Notes: generated by a model not told the origin, from the letters alone. A stretch of DNA of 34,771 nt from Clostridiales bacterium (GCA_015056175.1 SVGT01000020.1:1-34771); one strand, 5' to 3'. Shown: positions 25,440-32,895, counted from the first letter of the stretch. Made by a program: numbers and translations.

Positions 25440-26726
25440 ATGGATGCATATTCTTCCATGCTGGCGACGATCCGCCGTCCCGAATCGATTGAGCGCTTTG
25501 CTGCGCTGTACGGGCATCGCGAAGGCGAGCTTTCCCGTCAGCTGACCCGCTATTCCCGTCTGGTGAAGCTGCACGAGGATCTGTACCATGCGGACCGCTC
25601 GCTGTATATGATCAGCGCACCCGGCCGTACGGAGATCACCGGTAACCATACCGACCACAACAACGGCTGTGTGCTGGCGGCGGCTATCACGCTGGATACC
25701 GTGGCTGCGGTGACGCCCCGCTACGATATGAAGGTGCGCATCCATTCCGAAGGCTTCCCGTCCATTGAGCTTGAGCTGGATGACCTTTCCGTGCATGAGG
25801 ACGAAAAGAGCACGTCCGCTGCGCTGGTGCGTGGTGTGGCTGCCAAAATGGCGGAACTGGGTTACAAGGTGGGCGGTTTTGACGCCGCCATCACCACCGA
25901 CGTGGCCAGCGGCAGCGGCCTTTCCTCCTCCGCAGCGTACGAGGTGCTGATCTGCGCCATCCTGGATGCGCTGTACAACGGTTTTACCGTGGATGCTACG
26001 CTCCGCGCCCAGATCGCCCAGTATGCGGAAAACGTGTACTTTGGCAAGCCCTGCGGCCTGATGGATCAGATGGCCAGCAGCACCGGCGGTCTGGTAGCCA
26101 TCGATTTCAAGAACGAGCCCGTGGTGCAGCCCCTCAGCTTCCGTTTCAATGAAGCGGGGTTTGATATCGTGGTGGTCAATTCCGGCTCCAGCCACGATAA
26201 CCTGACGGACGAGTATGCGTCCATCCGCCAGGAAATGCAGGGCGTTGCCGCGCTCTTTGGAGAAGAAGTGCTCCGCCGCGTGCGTCCCGAGCAATTGTGG
26301 ATGAACCTGGATATGGTGCGGGAAAAGCTGGGCGAAAGAGCCGCCATGCGCGCCATTCACTTTTTCCAGGAAAACGACCGGGTGAAAAAGCTGGTGCACG
26401 ACGTAAAGATGAGCGATCTGGGCGCCATGTTTGAAGGCATCATCGCGTCCGGCGAAAGCAGCTGGATGCTGCTGCAGAACGTGTATGTGCCAGGCTCCCA
26501 TCAGCCCCTGGCGCTGGCGCTGGCCATGGCCGCCCATCAGCTGAAGGATAAGGGCGCCTGGCGTGTGCACGGCGGCGGCTTTGCCGGCACCACGCTGAAC
26601 TTTGTACCCACCGATATGACGGATGATTTTGTGCAGAAGATGAACAAGGTGTTTGGCGACCGCGCCTGCTTTGTGCTGGACGTGCGTCCCGAAGGCGCCG
26701 CCGTCGTATTCAAACAGGAACGCTGA
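25440..26726 (+). CDS. Galactokinase-family GHMP sugar kinase
   Basis: This 428-residue GHMP kinase probably phosphorylates galactose or a related sugar at C1. It has the N-terminal sugar-binding signature in variant form, APGRTEITGNHTDHNNG (60-76). The ATP loop is ASGSGLSSSAA (156-166), the catalytic-base region GKPCGLMDQ (202-210, Asp209) and the C-terminal motif GGGFAGTTL. In classical GalK the first motif reads GEHTDYN; the sugar-contacting Glu is Asn here and Tyr is His. Some clostridial galactokinase-like proteins share this form, so substrate should be left open. ATG 25440 follows GAGGTGA. No galT/galE lies nearby. Confidence 0.85.
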   Translation: MDAYSSMLATIRRPESIERFAALYGHREGELSRQLTRYSRLVKLHEDLYHADRSLYMISAPGRTEITGNHTDHNNGCVLAAAITLDTVAAVTPRYDMKVRIHSEGFPSIELELDDLSVHEDEKSTSAALVRGVAAKMAELGYKVGGFDAAITTDVASGSGLSSSAAYEVLICAILDALYNGFTVDATLRAQIAQYAENVYFGKPCGLMDQMASSTGGLVAIDFKNEPVVQPLSFRFNEAGFDIVVVNSGSSHDNLTDEYASIRQEMQGVAALFGEEVLRRVRPEQLWMNLDMVREKLGERAAMRAIHFFQENDRVKKLVHDVKMSDLGAMFEGIIASGESSWMLLQNVYVPGSHQPLALALAMAAHQLKDKGAWRVHGGGFAGTTLNFVPTDMTDDFVQKMNKVFGDRACFVLDVRPEGAAVVFKQER

Positions 26727-26733
26727 TACCGGT

Positions 26734-26762
26734 TTGACAAGCCCGCACAGCGGGTATATAAT
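26734..26762 (+). promoter_or_regulatory. Consensus sigma-A promoter of the FMN riboswitch-ribU unit
   Basis: TTGACA (26734-26739) and TATAAT (26757-26762) have a 17-bp spacer, a perfect consensus. The spacer holds the inverted repeat CCCGC-ACA-GCGGG (26742-26754). Confidence 0.93.
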
Positions 26763-26783
26763 AGTGACGCCAACGATGGTTGG

Positions 26784-26890
26784 GTCTTCAGGGCAGGGTG
26801 AAATTCCCGACCGGCGGTACAGTCCGCGCGCCGAAAGGCTGACATGGTGCAATTCCATGACCGACAGTGAAAGTCCGGATGAAAGAAGAC
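26784..26890 (+). promoter_or_regulatory. FMN riboswitch (RFN element)
   Basis: The aptamer binds flavin mononucleotide and turns off the flavin-uptake gene downstream. P1 is GTCTTC (26784-26789) / GAAGAC (26885-26890). Conserved RFN blocks are plain: TTCAGGGCAGGGTGAAATTC at the start, GACCGGCGGTACAGTCCGCG, and GACAGTGAAAGTCCGGATG near the end. The gene controlled, ribU, is a standard RFN target. Together with the downstream hairpins, this fills the 26727-26992 gap. Confidence 0.97.
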
Positions 26891-26903
26891 GCGCATCCGT
26901 GTG

Positions 26904-26927
26904 CAGGAATATGTGTTTCCTGTTTTT
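26904..26927 (+). terminator. Expression-platform terminator of the FMN riboswitch
   Basis: CAGGAA (26904-26909) / TTCCTG (26917-26922) is followed by TTTTT. It is placed 14 nt after the aptamer, as expected for FMN-dependent termination. The competing antiterminator helix was not fully worked out; CATCCG (26894-26899) is complementary to CGGATG inside the aptamer and may take part. Confidence 0.7.
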
Positions 26928-26937
26928 GCGCTCCGCA

Positions 26938-26970
26938 TTTCGCCCCTGAAGATTTGCTTCGGGGGCGAAA
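26938..26970 (+). promoter_or_regulatory. Second strong hairpin between the riboswitch and ribU
   Basis: TTTCGCCCCTGAAG (26938-26951) pairs over its full 14 nt with CTTCGGGGGCGAAA (26957-26970), one G-U pair, loop ATTTG. There is no T tract, so it is not a typical terminator. It ends 10 nt before the ribU ribosome site GGAGG (26981-26985). Confidence 0.6.
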
Positions 26971-26992
26971 TACTGTCCATGGAGGCAAGAAT

Positions 26993-27610
26993 ATGAGCAA
27001 AACCGTTTCCGCAAAGAGAAATGCCACTTTGAACATGGTGCGCATCGCCATGCTGTCTGCCGTATCGCTGGTGCTGATGCAGTTTGACATTCCCCTGATC
27101 GGCTTTTACAAGCTGGACTTTTCCAACGTGCCTGTGCTGCTGGGCGCTTTTGCCATGGGCCCGGGCAGCGGTATTGCCATTCTGGCGCTGAAGAACCTGA
27201 TCGACGGGCTCTTGCTTTCCCAGTCGCTGGGCATCGGCCAGGTGGCGGATTTTGTGATCGTGGCCGGTCTTGTTCTGCCTGCCGCGCTGATCTACCGGCG
27301 CAACCGCACGATGAAGAATGCCATTATCGGCATGATCGTAGGCTCTGTGGTGATGGCCATTGATGGCGCACTGATGAACCTGTTTGTGCTGATTCCCGCC
27401 TATTGCGGCGAGATTCCCTTTATCCCCGGCTTTATTTCCCGCGAGGCGGTGGTGGGTATGTTCACCTCCGTTATTCCCGCGGCAGACTCTGTCAACAAGG
27501 TCATCGTGATGGTCACGCTGCCCTTCAACCTGATCAAGGCGATCGCCGTCAGCGTGCTGACCGCGCTGCTTTACAAGCATGTATCGCCCATTCTTAAAGG
27601 CAGGAAATGA
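26993..27610 (+). CDS. ribU: Riboflavin-specific ECF transporter S component
   Basis: RibU is the membrane substrate-binding subunit that delivers riboflavin through an energy-coupling factor (ECF) module encoded elsewhere. The 205-residue protein has about six hydrophobic helices and typical RibU segments (MLSAVSLVLMQFDIPL; YKLDFSNVPVLLGAFAMGPG; IALKNLIDGLL-like ILALKNLIDGLL). The FMN riboswitch upstream makes the assignment firm. ATG 26993 follows GGAGG (26981-26985). Only nine nt separate it from tsaE, with no terminator, so the riboswitch may influence the next three genes. Confidence 0.94.
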   Translation: MSKTVSAKRNATLNMVRIAMLSAVSLVLMQFDIPLIGFYKLDFSNVPVLLGAFAMGPGSGIAILALKNLIDGLLLSQSLGIGQVADFVIVAGLVLPAALIYRRNRTMKNAIIGMIVGSVVMAIDGALMNLFVLIPAYCGEIPFIPGFISREAVVGMFTSVIPAADSVNKVIVMVTLPFNLIKAIAVSVLTALLYKHVSPILKGRK

Positions 27611-27619
27611 GGAAAAACC

Positions 27620-28078
27620 ATGGAAAACGCTTTTATCACCCGTTCATATCAGGAAACGCAGCGCGTGGGCGCATGGCTGGCAGGCAGGCTCCGTGCCGGT
27701 GATGTGGTCACGCTGGTAGGCGATCTGGGTGCGGGGAAGAGCGAATTTTCCCGTGGCGTGGCAAGGGGCCTGGGCATTACCGGCCCTGTTCCCAGTCCAT
27801 CCTTTACCATTCTCAATACGTATGAAGGCAAGGAAAAGCTGTACCATTTTGACTGGTATCGCATTGCCGATCCCCAGGAATTGTACGATATCGGCCTGGA
27901 TGAATTTGTGGGCGGCGACGGCGTGGCGCTGATCGAATGGTCCCAGCGGGCGGAGGAAGTGCTGCCGAAGGATCATTTGCGTGTGGTGATCGACAAGGTG
28001 GATGATAACACCCGGCGCATCACCCTGGTGCCCATGGGCGCATTCCGTACCATTGAATTGGAGGAGAATAAGGCATGA
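27620..28078 (+). CDS. tsaE: tRNA t6A biosynthesis ATPase TsaE
   Basis: TsaE is the small P-loop ATPase that, with TsaB and TsaD, makes N6-threonylcarbamoyladenosine at A37 of ANN-decoding tRNAs. The 152-residue protein has Walker A GDLGAGKSEFSRG (Ser instead of the usual Thr after the lysine). It also has the conserved SPSFTILNTY, HFDWYRI and ALIEWSQRAEEVLP segments. ATG 27620 follows GAGGAAA. It overlaps tsaB as ATGA. Confidence 0.96.
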   Translation: MENAFITRSYQETQRVGAWLAGRLRAGDVVTLVGDLGAGKSEFSRGVARGLGITGPVPSPSFTILNTYEGKEKLYHFDWYRIADPQELYDIGLDEFVGGDGVALIEWSQRAEEVLPKDHLRVVIDKVDDNTRRITLVPMGAFRTIELEENKA

Positions 28079-28773
28079 TTCTGCTGGCAGTGGATACCTC
28101 CGGCCCCGTGTGCGGCGTGGCGCTGATGGAAAACGGCCATGTGCGCTATGAGGGCATGGTAAAGAATAAAATGACCCATTCGGAAAACCTGATGCCCATG
28201 GTGGAGGAGGCTTTTGAAAAAACCGGCCTTTCCGTGGACGATGTGGATGTATTTTCCGTGGTGGTGGGGCCCGGCTCCTTTACGGGCGTGCGTCTGGGCG
28301 TATCGGCTGTCAAGGCGCTGTGCCATGTGGGCGGCAAAAAGGCCGTGGCGGTAGATGCGCTGGAAGCGACCGCAGAGGGCGTACGCTATTTTGACGGCGT
28401 GATTTGCCCCATTCAGGACGCCCGCGCAGGCCAGGTGTACGGCGCCTGCTTTGAAGGCAACACCATGAAGCGCCTGCTGGACGATGCGCCTGTCAAGGTG
28501 GAGGAGTTCTGTCAGCAGGTAAAGCAGCTGGGCAAAAAGGCGCTGTTTGTAGGTGACGGCACACTGGTGCACCGGGAAAAGATCGAGAGCCTGATGCAGG
28601 AGGACTGCGTCTTTGCCCCTGCGCAGATGAATTACCTGCGTCCTGCCGCTGTGGCGCAGCTTGGCTGGCAGCGTCAGGATGAGGCGGTGGATTATCTGAC
28701 CCTGGCGCCCATGTATCTGCGCGCACCGCAGGCGGAAAGACAGCGGAACCTGGTGGAAAAAGGCCATGAGTGA
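28075..28773 (+). CDS. tsaB: tRNA t6A biosynthesis protein TsaB
   Basis: TsaB is the ASKHA-fold partner that dimerises with TsaD in t6A synthesis. The 232-residue protein begins ILLAVDTSGPVCGVALM and has the typical GPGSFTGVRLGVSAVKAL helix region and PIQDARAGQVYGACF. Start ATG 28075 overlaps the tsaE stop, and the end overlaps rimI by 8 nt. tsaD, often the next gene, is absent here. Confidence 0.95.
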   Translation: MILLAVDTSGPVCGVALMENGHVRYEGMVKNKMTHSENLMPMVEEAFEKTGLSVDDVDVFSVVVGPGSFTGVRLGVSAVKALCHVGGKKAVAVDALEATAEGVRYFDGVICPIQDARAGQVYGACFEGNTMKRLLDDAPVKVEEFCQQVKQLGKKALFVGDGTLVHREKIESLMQEDCVFAPAQMNYLRPAAVAQLGWQRQDEAVDYLTLAPMYLRAPQAERQRNLVEKGHE

Positions 28774-29257
28774 CATTGTGATTCGCCGCATGACGGCGCA
28801 GGACGTAAAGCGCGTCCACGAGATCGAGGTAAACACCTTCCCAAAGCCCTGGACGGAAGCGGATTTTATGCGGGAAGTGACCACCAACCAATGCGCACGC
28901 TACATGGTGGCAGAGGCGGAAGGCCAGGTGATTGCCTACGCCGGCGCCTGGCTGATCCTGGACGAGGGCCACATCACCAATATCGCCGTGGATAAGGCAT
29001 ATCGGGGCCAGGGTATTGGGCGGAAGGTAACGGAGGCGCTGCTGCAGTACGCCGCCAATCTGGGCGTGCAGTATCTGACGCTGGAGGTGCGCAGAAGCAA
29101 CGAAGTGGCGCAGAACCTGTATAAATCGCTGGGCTTTATCAAGCTGGGCGTCCGCAAAAAGTATTATGATGACGGCGAGGATGCACTGCTCATGGTGGTG
29201 GATCACCTGCCGGAGGCGGATCCGGATTTTGAGGAAGCGGAAACGGTACATGAATAA
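28766..29257 (+). CDS. rimI: GNAT acetyltransferase, RimI (ribosomal protein S18 alanine N-acetyltransferase)
   Basis: The 163-residue GNAT protein starts IVIRRMTAQDVKRVHEIE and has the acetyl-CoA loop AYRGQGIGRKV. The region LEVRRSNEVAQNLYKSLGF is characteristic of RimI. Position after tsaB is the usual bacterial order and supports the name. GNATs in this place may act on other N-termini too. ATG 28766 lies inside tsaB, so translation is coupled. The gene ends the operon before a bidirectional terminator. Confidence 0.9.
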   Translation: MSDIVIRRMTAQDVKRVHEIEVNTFPKPWTEADFMREVTTNQCARYMVAEAEGQVIAYAGAWLILDEGHITNIAVDKAYRGQGIGRKVTEALLQYAANLGVQYLTLEVRRSNEVAQNLYKSLGFIKLGVRKKYYDDGEDALLMVVDHLPEADPDFEEAETVHE

Positions 29258-29260
29258 CAA

Positions 29261-29294
29261 AAAAACAGCAGCTCCTGACGGGGCTGCTGTTTTG
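29261..29294. terminator. Bidirectional terminator between rimI and the FAD dehydrogenase gene
   Basis: CAGCAGC (29266-29272) pairs with GCTGCTG (29283-29289), flanked by AAAAA on the left and TTTT on the right. Confidence 0.88.
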
Positions 29295-29304
29295 TTATGG
29301 CTGT

Positions 29305-30675
29305 TTAATTCTTCTGGGTGATGTAGCGGGCTACGTGTACGCCGCTTGCAGAGGCGTGGGACAGGGAATGGGTGATGCCGCTGCAATCGCCGATGACGAA
29401 GAGACCTTCGTGGCAGGTTTCCAAATTCTCGTTCAGCGCCACTTCCATGTTGTAGAATTTCACTTCCACGCCGTAGAGCAGCGTATCGATATTGGCGGTG
29501 CCGGGAGCCACCTTGTCCAGCGCGTAGATCATTTCGATGATGCCGTCCAGAATGCGCTTGGGGATGACCAGACTCAGATCACCGGGGGTGGCGGACAGGG
29601 TGGGGGTGGTGAAGGACTGCTTGATGCGATCCACGGTGCTGCGGCGGCCCTGGATCAGATCGCCAAAGCGCTGCACGATGACGCCGCCGCCCAGCATGTT
29701 GCTGAGCCTTGCGATGCTTTCGCCGTAGCCGTTGCTGTCCTTGAAGGGCTCGGAGAAGTTTTTGCTCACCAGCAGGGCAAAATTGGTGTTTTCCGTCTGC
29801 TTGGCGGGATCTTCATAGCTGTGGCCGTTGACGGTGACGATGCCGTTGGTGTTTTCGTTCACCACCGCGCCCTTGGGATTCATGCAGAAGGTGCGCACCA
29901 GATCGCCGTATTTTTCCGTGCGGTAGACGATTTTGCTTTCGTACAGCTCATCCGTCAGGTGGGAGAAGACCTCGGCGGGCAGTTCCACGCGCACGCCGAT
30001 ATCCACGCGGTTAGACTTGGTTTTAATGTTCAGATCGCGGCACACCGTTTCCATCCACTTGCTGCCGCTGCGGCCTGCGGAAATGATGCACTTTTTCGCC
30101 TCGTAAACGCCGTCGTCGCAGGTGGCGCGGAAGCCGTCGTCCGTCTTTTCCACCTTATGTGCGGCGCAGTCGAAGCGGAATTCCACCTTATCCTTCAGGT
30201 CGTTGTACAAATTTTCCAGCACCACATAGTTGATATCCGTGCCCAGATGGCGGACGGACGCATCCAGCAGGTGCAATCCGTGCTGGATGCACTGCTTCTT
30301 GATGGCGGAATTGGCGGTGGAATAGAGCTTGGTGCCCTCGCCGCCGTAGCGCAGGTTGATCTGATCCACATAGTGCATCAGTTCCAGCGCCTCGTTCTTG
30401 CCGATGTACTGGTACAGCGTGCCGCCAAACTGGTTGGTGATGTTGTACTTGCCGTCGGAGAATGCGCCGGCGCCGCCAAAGCCGTTCATGATGGAGCAGC
30501 TTTTGCAGCCAATGCAGCTTTTGATTTTTTTGCCGTCAATGGGGCACTTGCGCTTATTCAGCGGATGGCCCGCTTCCAGCACCAGGATGCGCAGAGAAGG
30601 ATCCAGGCGGGTCAGCTCATAAGCAGAAAAGATGCCGCCGGGGCCCGCACCGATAATCAGAACGTCATATTGCAT
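29305..30675 (-). CDS. FAD-dependent dehydrogenase (COG2509-like)
   Basis: The 456-residue cytoplasmic flavoprotein has an N-terminal Rossmann FAD site (IIGAGPGGIFSAYEL, GxGxxG at 9-14), then LVLEAG. It also has a central IISAGRSGSKW segment, and a C-terminal FAD-contacting LFVIGDCSGITHSLSHAS region. Four cysteines at 44, 54, 57 and 60 (CP...SCIGCKSC) lie just before NGFGGAGAFSDGK. The overall pattern matches the uncharacterised COG2509 dehydrogenases, whose substrate is not known. ATG 30675 follows GGAGGG (30682-30687, minus strand). It has its own promoter although it lies 82 bp after the DMT gene. Confidence 0.88.
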   Translation of the reverse strand: MQYDVLIIGAGPGGIFSAYELTRLDPSLRILVLEAGHPLNKRKCPIDGKKIKSCIGCKSCSIMNGFGGAGAFSDGKYNITNQFGGTLYQYIGKNEALELMHYVDQINLRYGGEGTKLYSTANSAIKKQCIQHGLHLLDASVRHLGTDINYVVLENLYNDLKDKVEFRFDCAAHKVEKTDDGFRATCDDGVYEAKKCIISAGRSGSKWMETVCRDLNIKTKSNRVDIGVRVELPAEVFSHLTDELYESKIVYRTEKYGDLVRTFCMNPKGAVVNENTNGIVTVNGHSYEDPAKQTENTNFALLVSKNFSEPFKDSNGYGESIARLSNMLGGGVIVQRFGDLIQGRRSTVDRIKQSFTTPTLSATPGDLSLVIPKRILDGIIEMIYALDKVAPGTANIDTLLYGVEVKFYNMEVALNENLETCHEGLFVIGDCSGITHSLSHASASGVHVARYITQKN

Positions 30676-30726
30676 GGATATCCCTCCGAGATTGTTGAAA
30701 TATGGATCGAAAAGCTGTTACAAATC

Positions 30727-30755
30727 AGTATACCATAGAAACAGAAATGAGGCAA
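30727..30755 (-). promoter_or_regulatory. Promoter of the FAD dehydrogenase gene
   Basis: On the minus strand TTGCCT (30755-30750) and TATACT (30732-30727) are 17 bp apart, just after the DMT stop codon. Confidence 0.7.
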
Positions 30756-30757
30756 CC

Positions 30758-31651
30758 TTACAGGCTGATCATCACAATGCTGGCTACGGCCATTACCATG
30801 CCCAGCACCTGCTCCCAGGTGGGCTTCTCCTTGAAGATCACAAAAGAGCACAGGATGGAGAGTACCAGCACGCCGCCGTTATCGATGGTGTAGAGGATGC
30901 TGGAGGGCATCTGCGTGAGCACGTACAAAAGCAGATTGGAGGCAAGCGTTGCCACCAGGCAGCACATCATGACAAACAGGGCGCTCTTTTTACCCATGCT
31001 GAAGCCTTCCCTGATGCGCTCCCTGCCGCCCTTTACATACTGGATGATGAAGCTGACCAGCGCCATGCCCACGTAGGAAATGGCGATCATTTCCGTGCGC
31101 TGAGCGGGCAGGGACATGGACAGCATGGTCTGCTGCTGGGCGTTCATGATGGTGGAATAAAGGCCGTTGGCCAGGAAGAGCAGCGCACACCAGATATAGT
31201 AAGCGCCGCTTGCGCCCTTGAGGGACAAACTGCGGGCGTTCATCACAACAAAGGAAATAAGCATCAGCACGATGGCGATGATCTGTACGAGGGTCAATGT
31301 TTCGCCCAGAAATACCACGCCCACAAACAGCGGCACGATGATGGCGCCGAACATATTGCAGATCATCAGGAAGGAGTAGGAGCCCCGGTTGCCTGCCTCG
31401 ATCAGCGAGGTATTGTAGAGCAACAGCATGGCGGCGTTGAGCAGGCCAAAGAGCACGGTGGGCCAGGAGGGGGCAAAGGAGAAGCCGCCCACCACCAGCG
31501 TGGCAAGGCCGATGAAGCCGCCGAAGCAGATGGAGAACACAGGGGAGGAAAGGGCGGCGTTTTTGCCCTGATAGTTGGCGGAGTACAGCTTGGTAAACAG
31601 ACTCTGGCAGGTGTAGCACAGCACCATCACGGTAACAAGGAAAGCAAGCAT
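30758..31651 (-). CDS. DMT-superfamily (EamA-like) permease
   Basis: The 297-residue protein consists almost entirely of about ten hydrophobic helices, arranged as two similar halves, as in drug/metabolite transporters. A short charged loop (YVKGGRERIREGFSMGKK) precedes the second half's last helices. The C-terminal FKEKPTWEQVLGMVMAVASI segment is typical of EamA proteins. Substrate is unknown. ATG 31651 begins one nt after the stop of the upstream beta-helix gene, behind AGAAGAGG, so the two form an operon and may share a substrate. Confidence 0.85.
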   Translation of the reverse strand: MLAFLVTVMVLCYTCQSLFTKLYSANYQGKNAALSSPVFSICFGGFIGLATLVVGGFSFAPSWPTVLFGLLNAAMLLLYNTSLIEAGNRGSYSFLMICNMFGAIIVPLFVGVVFLGETLTLVQIIAIVLMLISFVVMNARSLSLKGASGAYYIWCALLFLANGLYSTIMNAQQQTMLSMSLPAQRTEMIAISYVGMALVSFIIQYVKGGRERIREGFSMGKKSALFVMMCCLVATLASNLLLYVLTQMPSSILYTIDNGGVLVLSILCSFVIFKEKPTWEQVLGMVMAVASIVMISL

Positions 31652-31652
31652 C

Positions 31653-32777
31653 TTACAGCACCTCTTCTAAATGATCGGCGTGGATATGTACGTAAGGACG
31701 GGAAATGGGTTCGGGGCGTTCGTCACGCCAGGAAAGGGTCACATTGCGGAAGGTGACGGAAAGTGGCGCCTCTGCAAGCGGGTATACGGGAGACGTGGTT
31801 TTGAGATTCCGGATCGTCACATTGTCAAAGGTGATATCCCGGAGGGGACGTCTGCAGTGCATGAAATCGTTGGCGGGATCGTAGTGCAAAAGGGTATCCA
31901 CTGTGTCGATCTCGCAGTTGCGCATCTGCCAGTCCACGCTGTCCAGACAAATGCCCTCATCATACTGCATGGCGTAGTATTCAAACACGCACAATGTGTT
32001 ATGGCGTCCGGACACCCGGTGAGGGTATTTGCCCGGGCCGATCAACCGGCAGTTTTCCACCAGCAGGTGCTGTCCGCCAAAGCGGAAGGTGCTGCAGGAG
32101 GTGTTGAGCAGGCAGTTCCGCACGGTGACGTACTGGGCATCATAGCCTGCGATGCAATCGTCGCCCGTTTCAAACACGCAGTCTTCGATGAGCACGTGGC
32201 GGCAGTAATGGACGTTGACGCCGTCGTGACCGCCCTGGATGTGCACCTTGCGCACCGTGACATTTTCACAGGAATCCAGCTGGTGGCACCAGTTGGCTGC
32301 ATTTTTGTAGGTGTAGTTTTCAAGACGCACATTCTTGCACTTGCACAGCACCATGCCCATGGGGCCGCGGAATTTTTCCTCGCCGGCAGGATCAAAGCAA
32401 TCCGCGCCGTCAAAAAAGCTGTCCTCGCTGCCGATGATGGCAATGTTCTCCGCCTCAATGGCGGTGATGGGGGCGTTCAGGTAATGGGGAGGCAGGTGCC
32501 AGATGGAGATCATGTGGGGCACGGAAACGTAGCCCAGGGTGGTGGGGACGTGAAAATCGGTATAATCCTGCCAGTTGGCGCTGGCAGTCACGTGCGCGCC
32601 GGACAGGAGACGCAAGGTGGTGTTGCTGTACAGGCGCAGACTGGCAATGCGCCAGTCGCCTGCGGCAAGTGCCACTTCGCCGCCTCCGGCATCCCTGCAT
32701 GCGTCCAGGTGCTGCTGGATCAGCGCGGTATGGAAGGCTGTCTCGCTGTCGGGCGTCAGCACAATGTGATGAGGCAT
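31653..32777 (-). CDS. GH28-like right-handed beta-helix protein, no signal peptide
   Basis: The 374-residue protein has the N-terminal pattern of pectinase-like enzymes (LRLYSNTTLRLLSGAHV) and beta-helix coils with Asn/Cys ladders (NVTVRKVHI, HVLIEDCVF, YVTVRNCLL). GH28-type acidic residues are present: HDG (184-186) and TGDDC (204-208). The GHG histidine motif expected next is replaced by SCSTFRFGG (227-235). ATG 32777 follows CGGAGG. The in-frame N-terminal extension to 32849 runs through the promoter and is not expressed. Without a signal peptide the protein is cytoplasmic, perhaps acting on imported oligosaccharides. Catalytic activity is uncertain. Confidence 0.75.
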   Translation of the reverse strand: MPHHIVLTPDSETAFHTALIQQHLDACRDAGGGEVALAAGDWRIASLRLYSNTTLRLLSGAHVTASANWQDYTDFHVPTTLGYVSVPHMISIWHLPPHYLNAPITAIEAENIAIIGSEDSFFDGADCFDPAGEEKFRGPMGMVLCKCKNVRLENYTYKNAANWCHQLDSCENVTVRKVHIQGGHDGVNVHYCRHVLIEDCVFETGDDCIAGYDAQYVTVRNCLLNTSCSTFRFGGQHLLVENCRLIGPGKYPHRVSGRHNTLCVFEYYAMQYDEGICLDSVDWQMRNCEIDTVDTLLHYDPANDFMHCRRPLRDITFDNVTIRNLKTTSPVYPLAEAPLSVTFRNVTLSWRDERPEPISRPYVHIHADHLEEVL

Positions 32778-32808
32778 AGCGATTCCTCCGTAAACAAAAA
32801 TCCAACCT

Positions 32809-32837
32809 ATTATAGCATGGGAAAAAGGAACATACAA
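32809..32837 (-). promoter_or_regulatory. Promoter of the beta-helix/DMT operon
   Basis: On the minus strand, TTGTAT (32837-32832) and a perfect TATAAT (32814-32809) are 17 bp apart, about 32 bp before the start codon. Confidence 0.65.
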
Positions 32838-32867
32838 ACAAAAATTCACCGCCCGGTCAGGCTATGC

Positions 32868-32895
32868 TTGACAAGAGAAGCAAAATGCCTATACT
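32868..32895 (+). promoter_or_regulatory. Promoter of the YwaF-type gene
   Basis: TTGACA (32868-32873) and TATACT (32890-32895) have a 16-bp spacer, 32 bp before the start codon. Confidence 0.75.

Noticed and set aside
26867-26992. Extended ribU frame starting within the FMN riboswitch
   Set aside because: It would translate the aptamer and terminator hairpins; ATG 26993 has GGAGG at the right distance.
23877-27014. A 1045-codon open frame on the minus strand opposite the solute-binding protein and galactokinase genes
   Set aside because: It is antisense to two well-supported genes, has no ribosome site or recognisable domain, and is rich in His, Gln and Ala, as expected for a mirror frame of GC-rich coding DNA.
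32777-32849. Upstream in-frame start giving the GH28-like protein a hydrophobic N-terminus
   Set aside because: That stretch contains the -10 and -35 of the gene's own promoter, while ATG 32777 has a good ribosome site.
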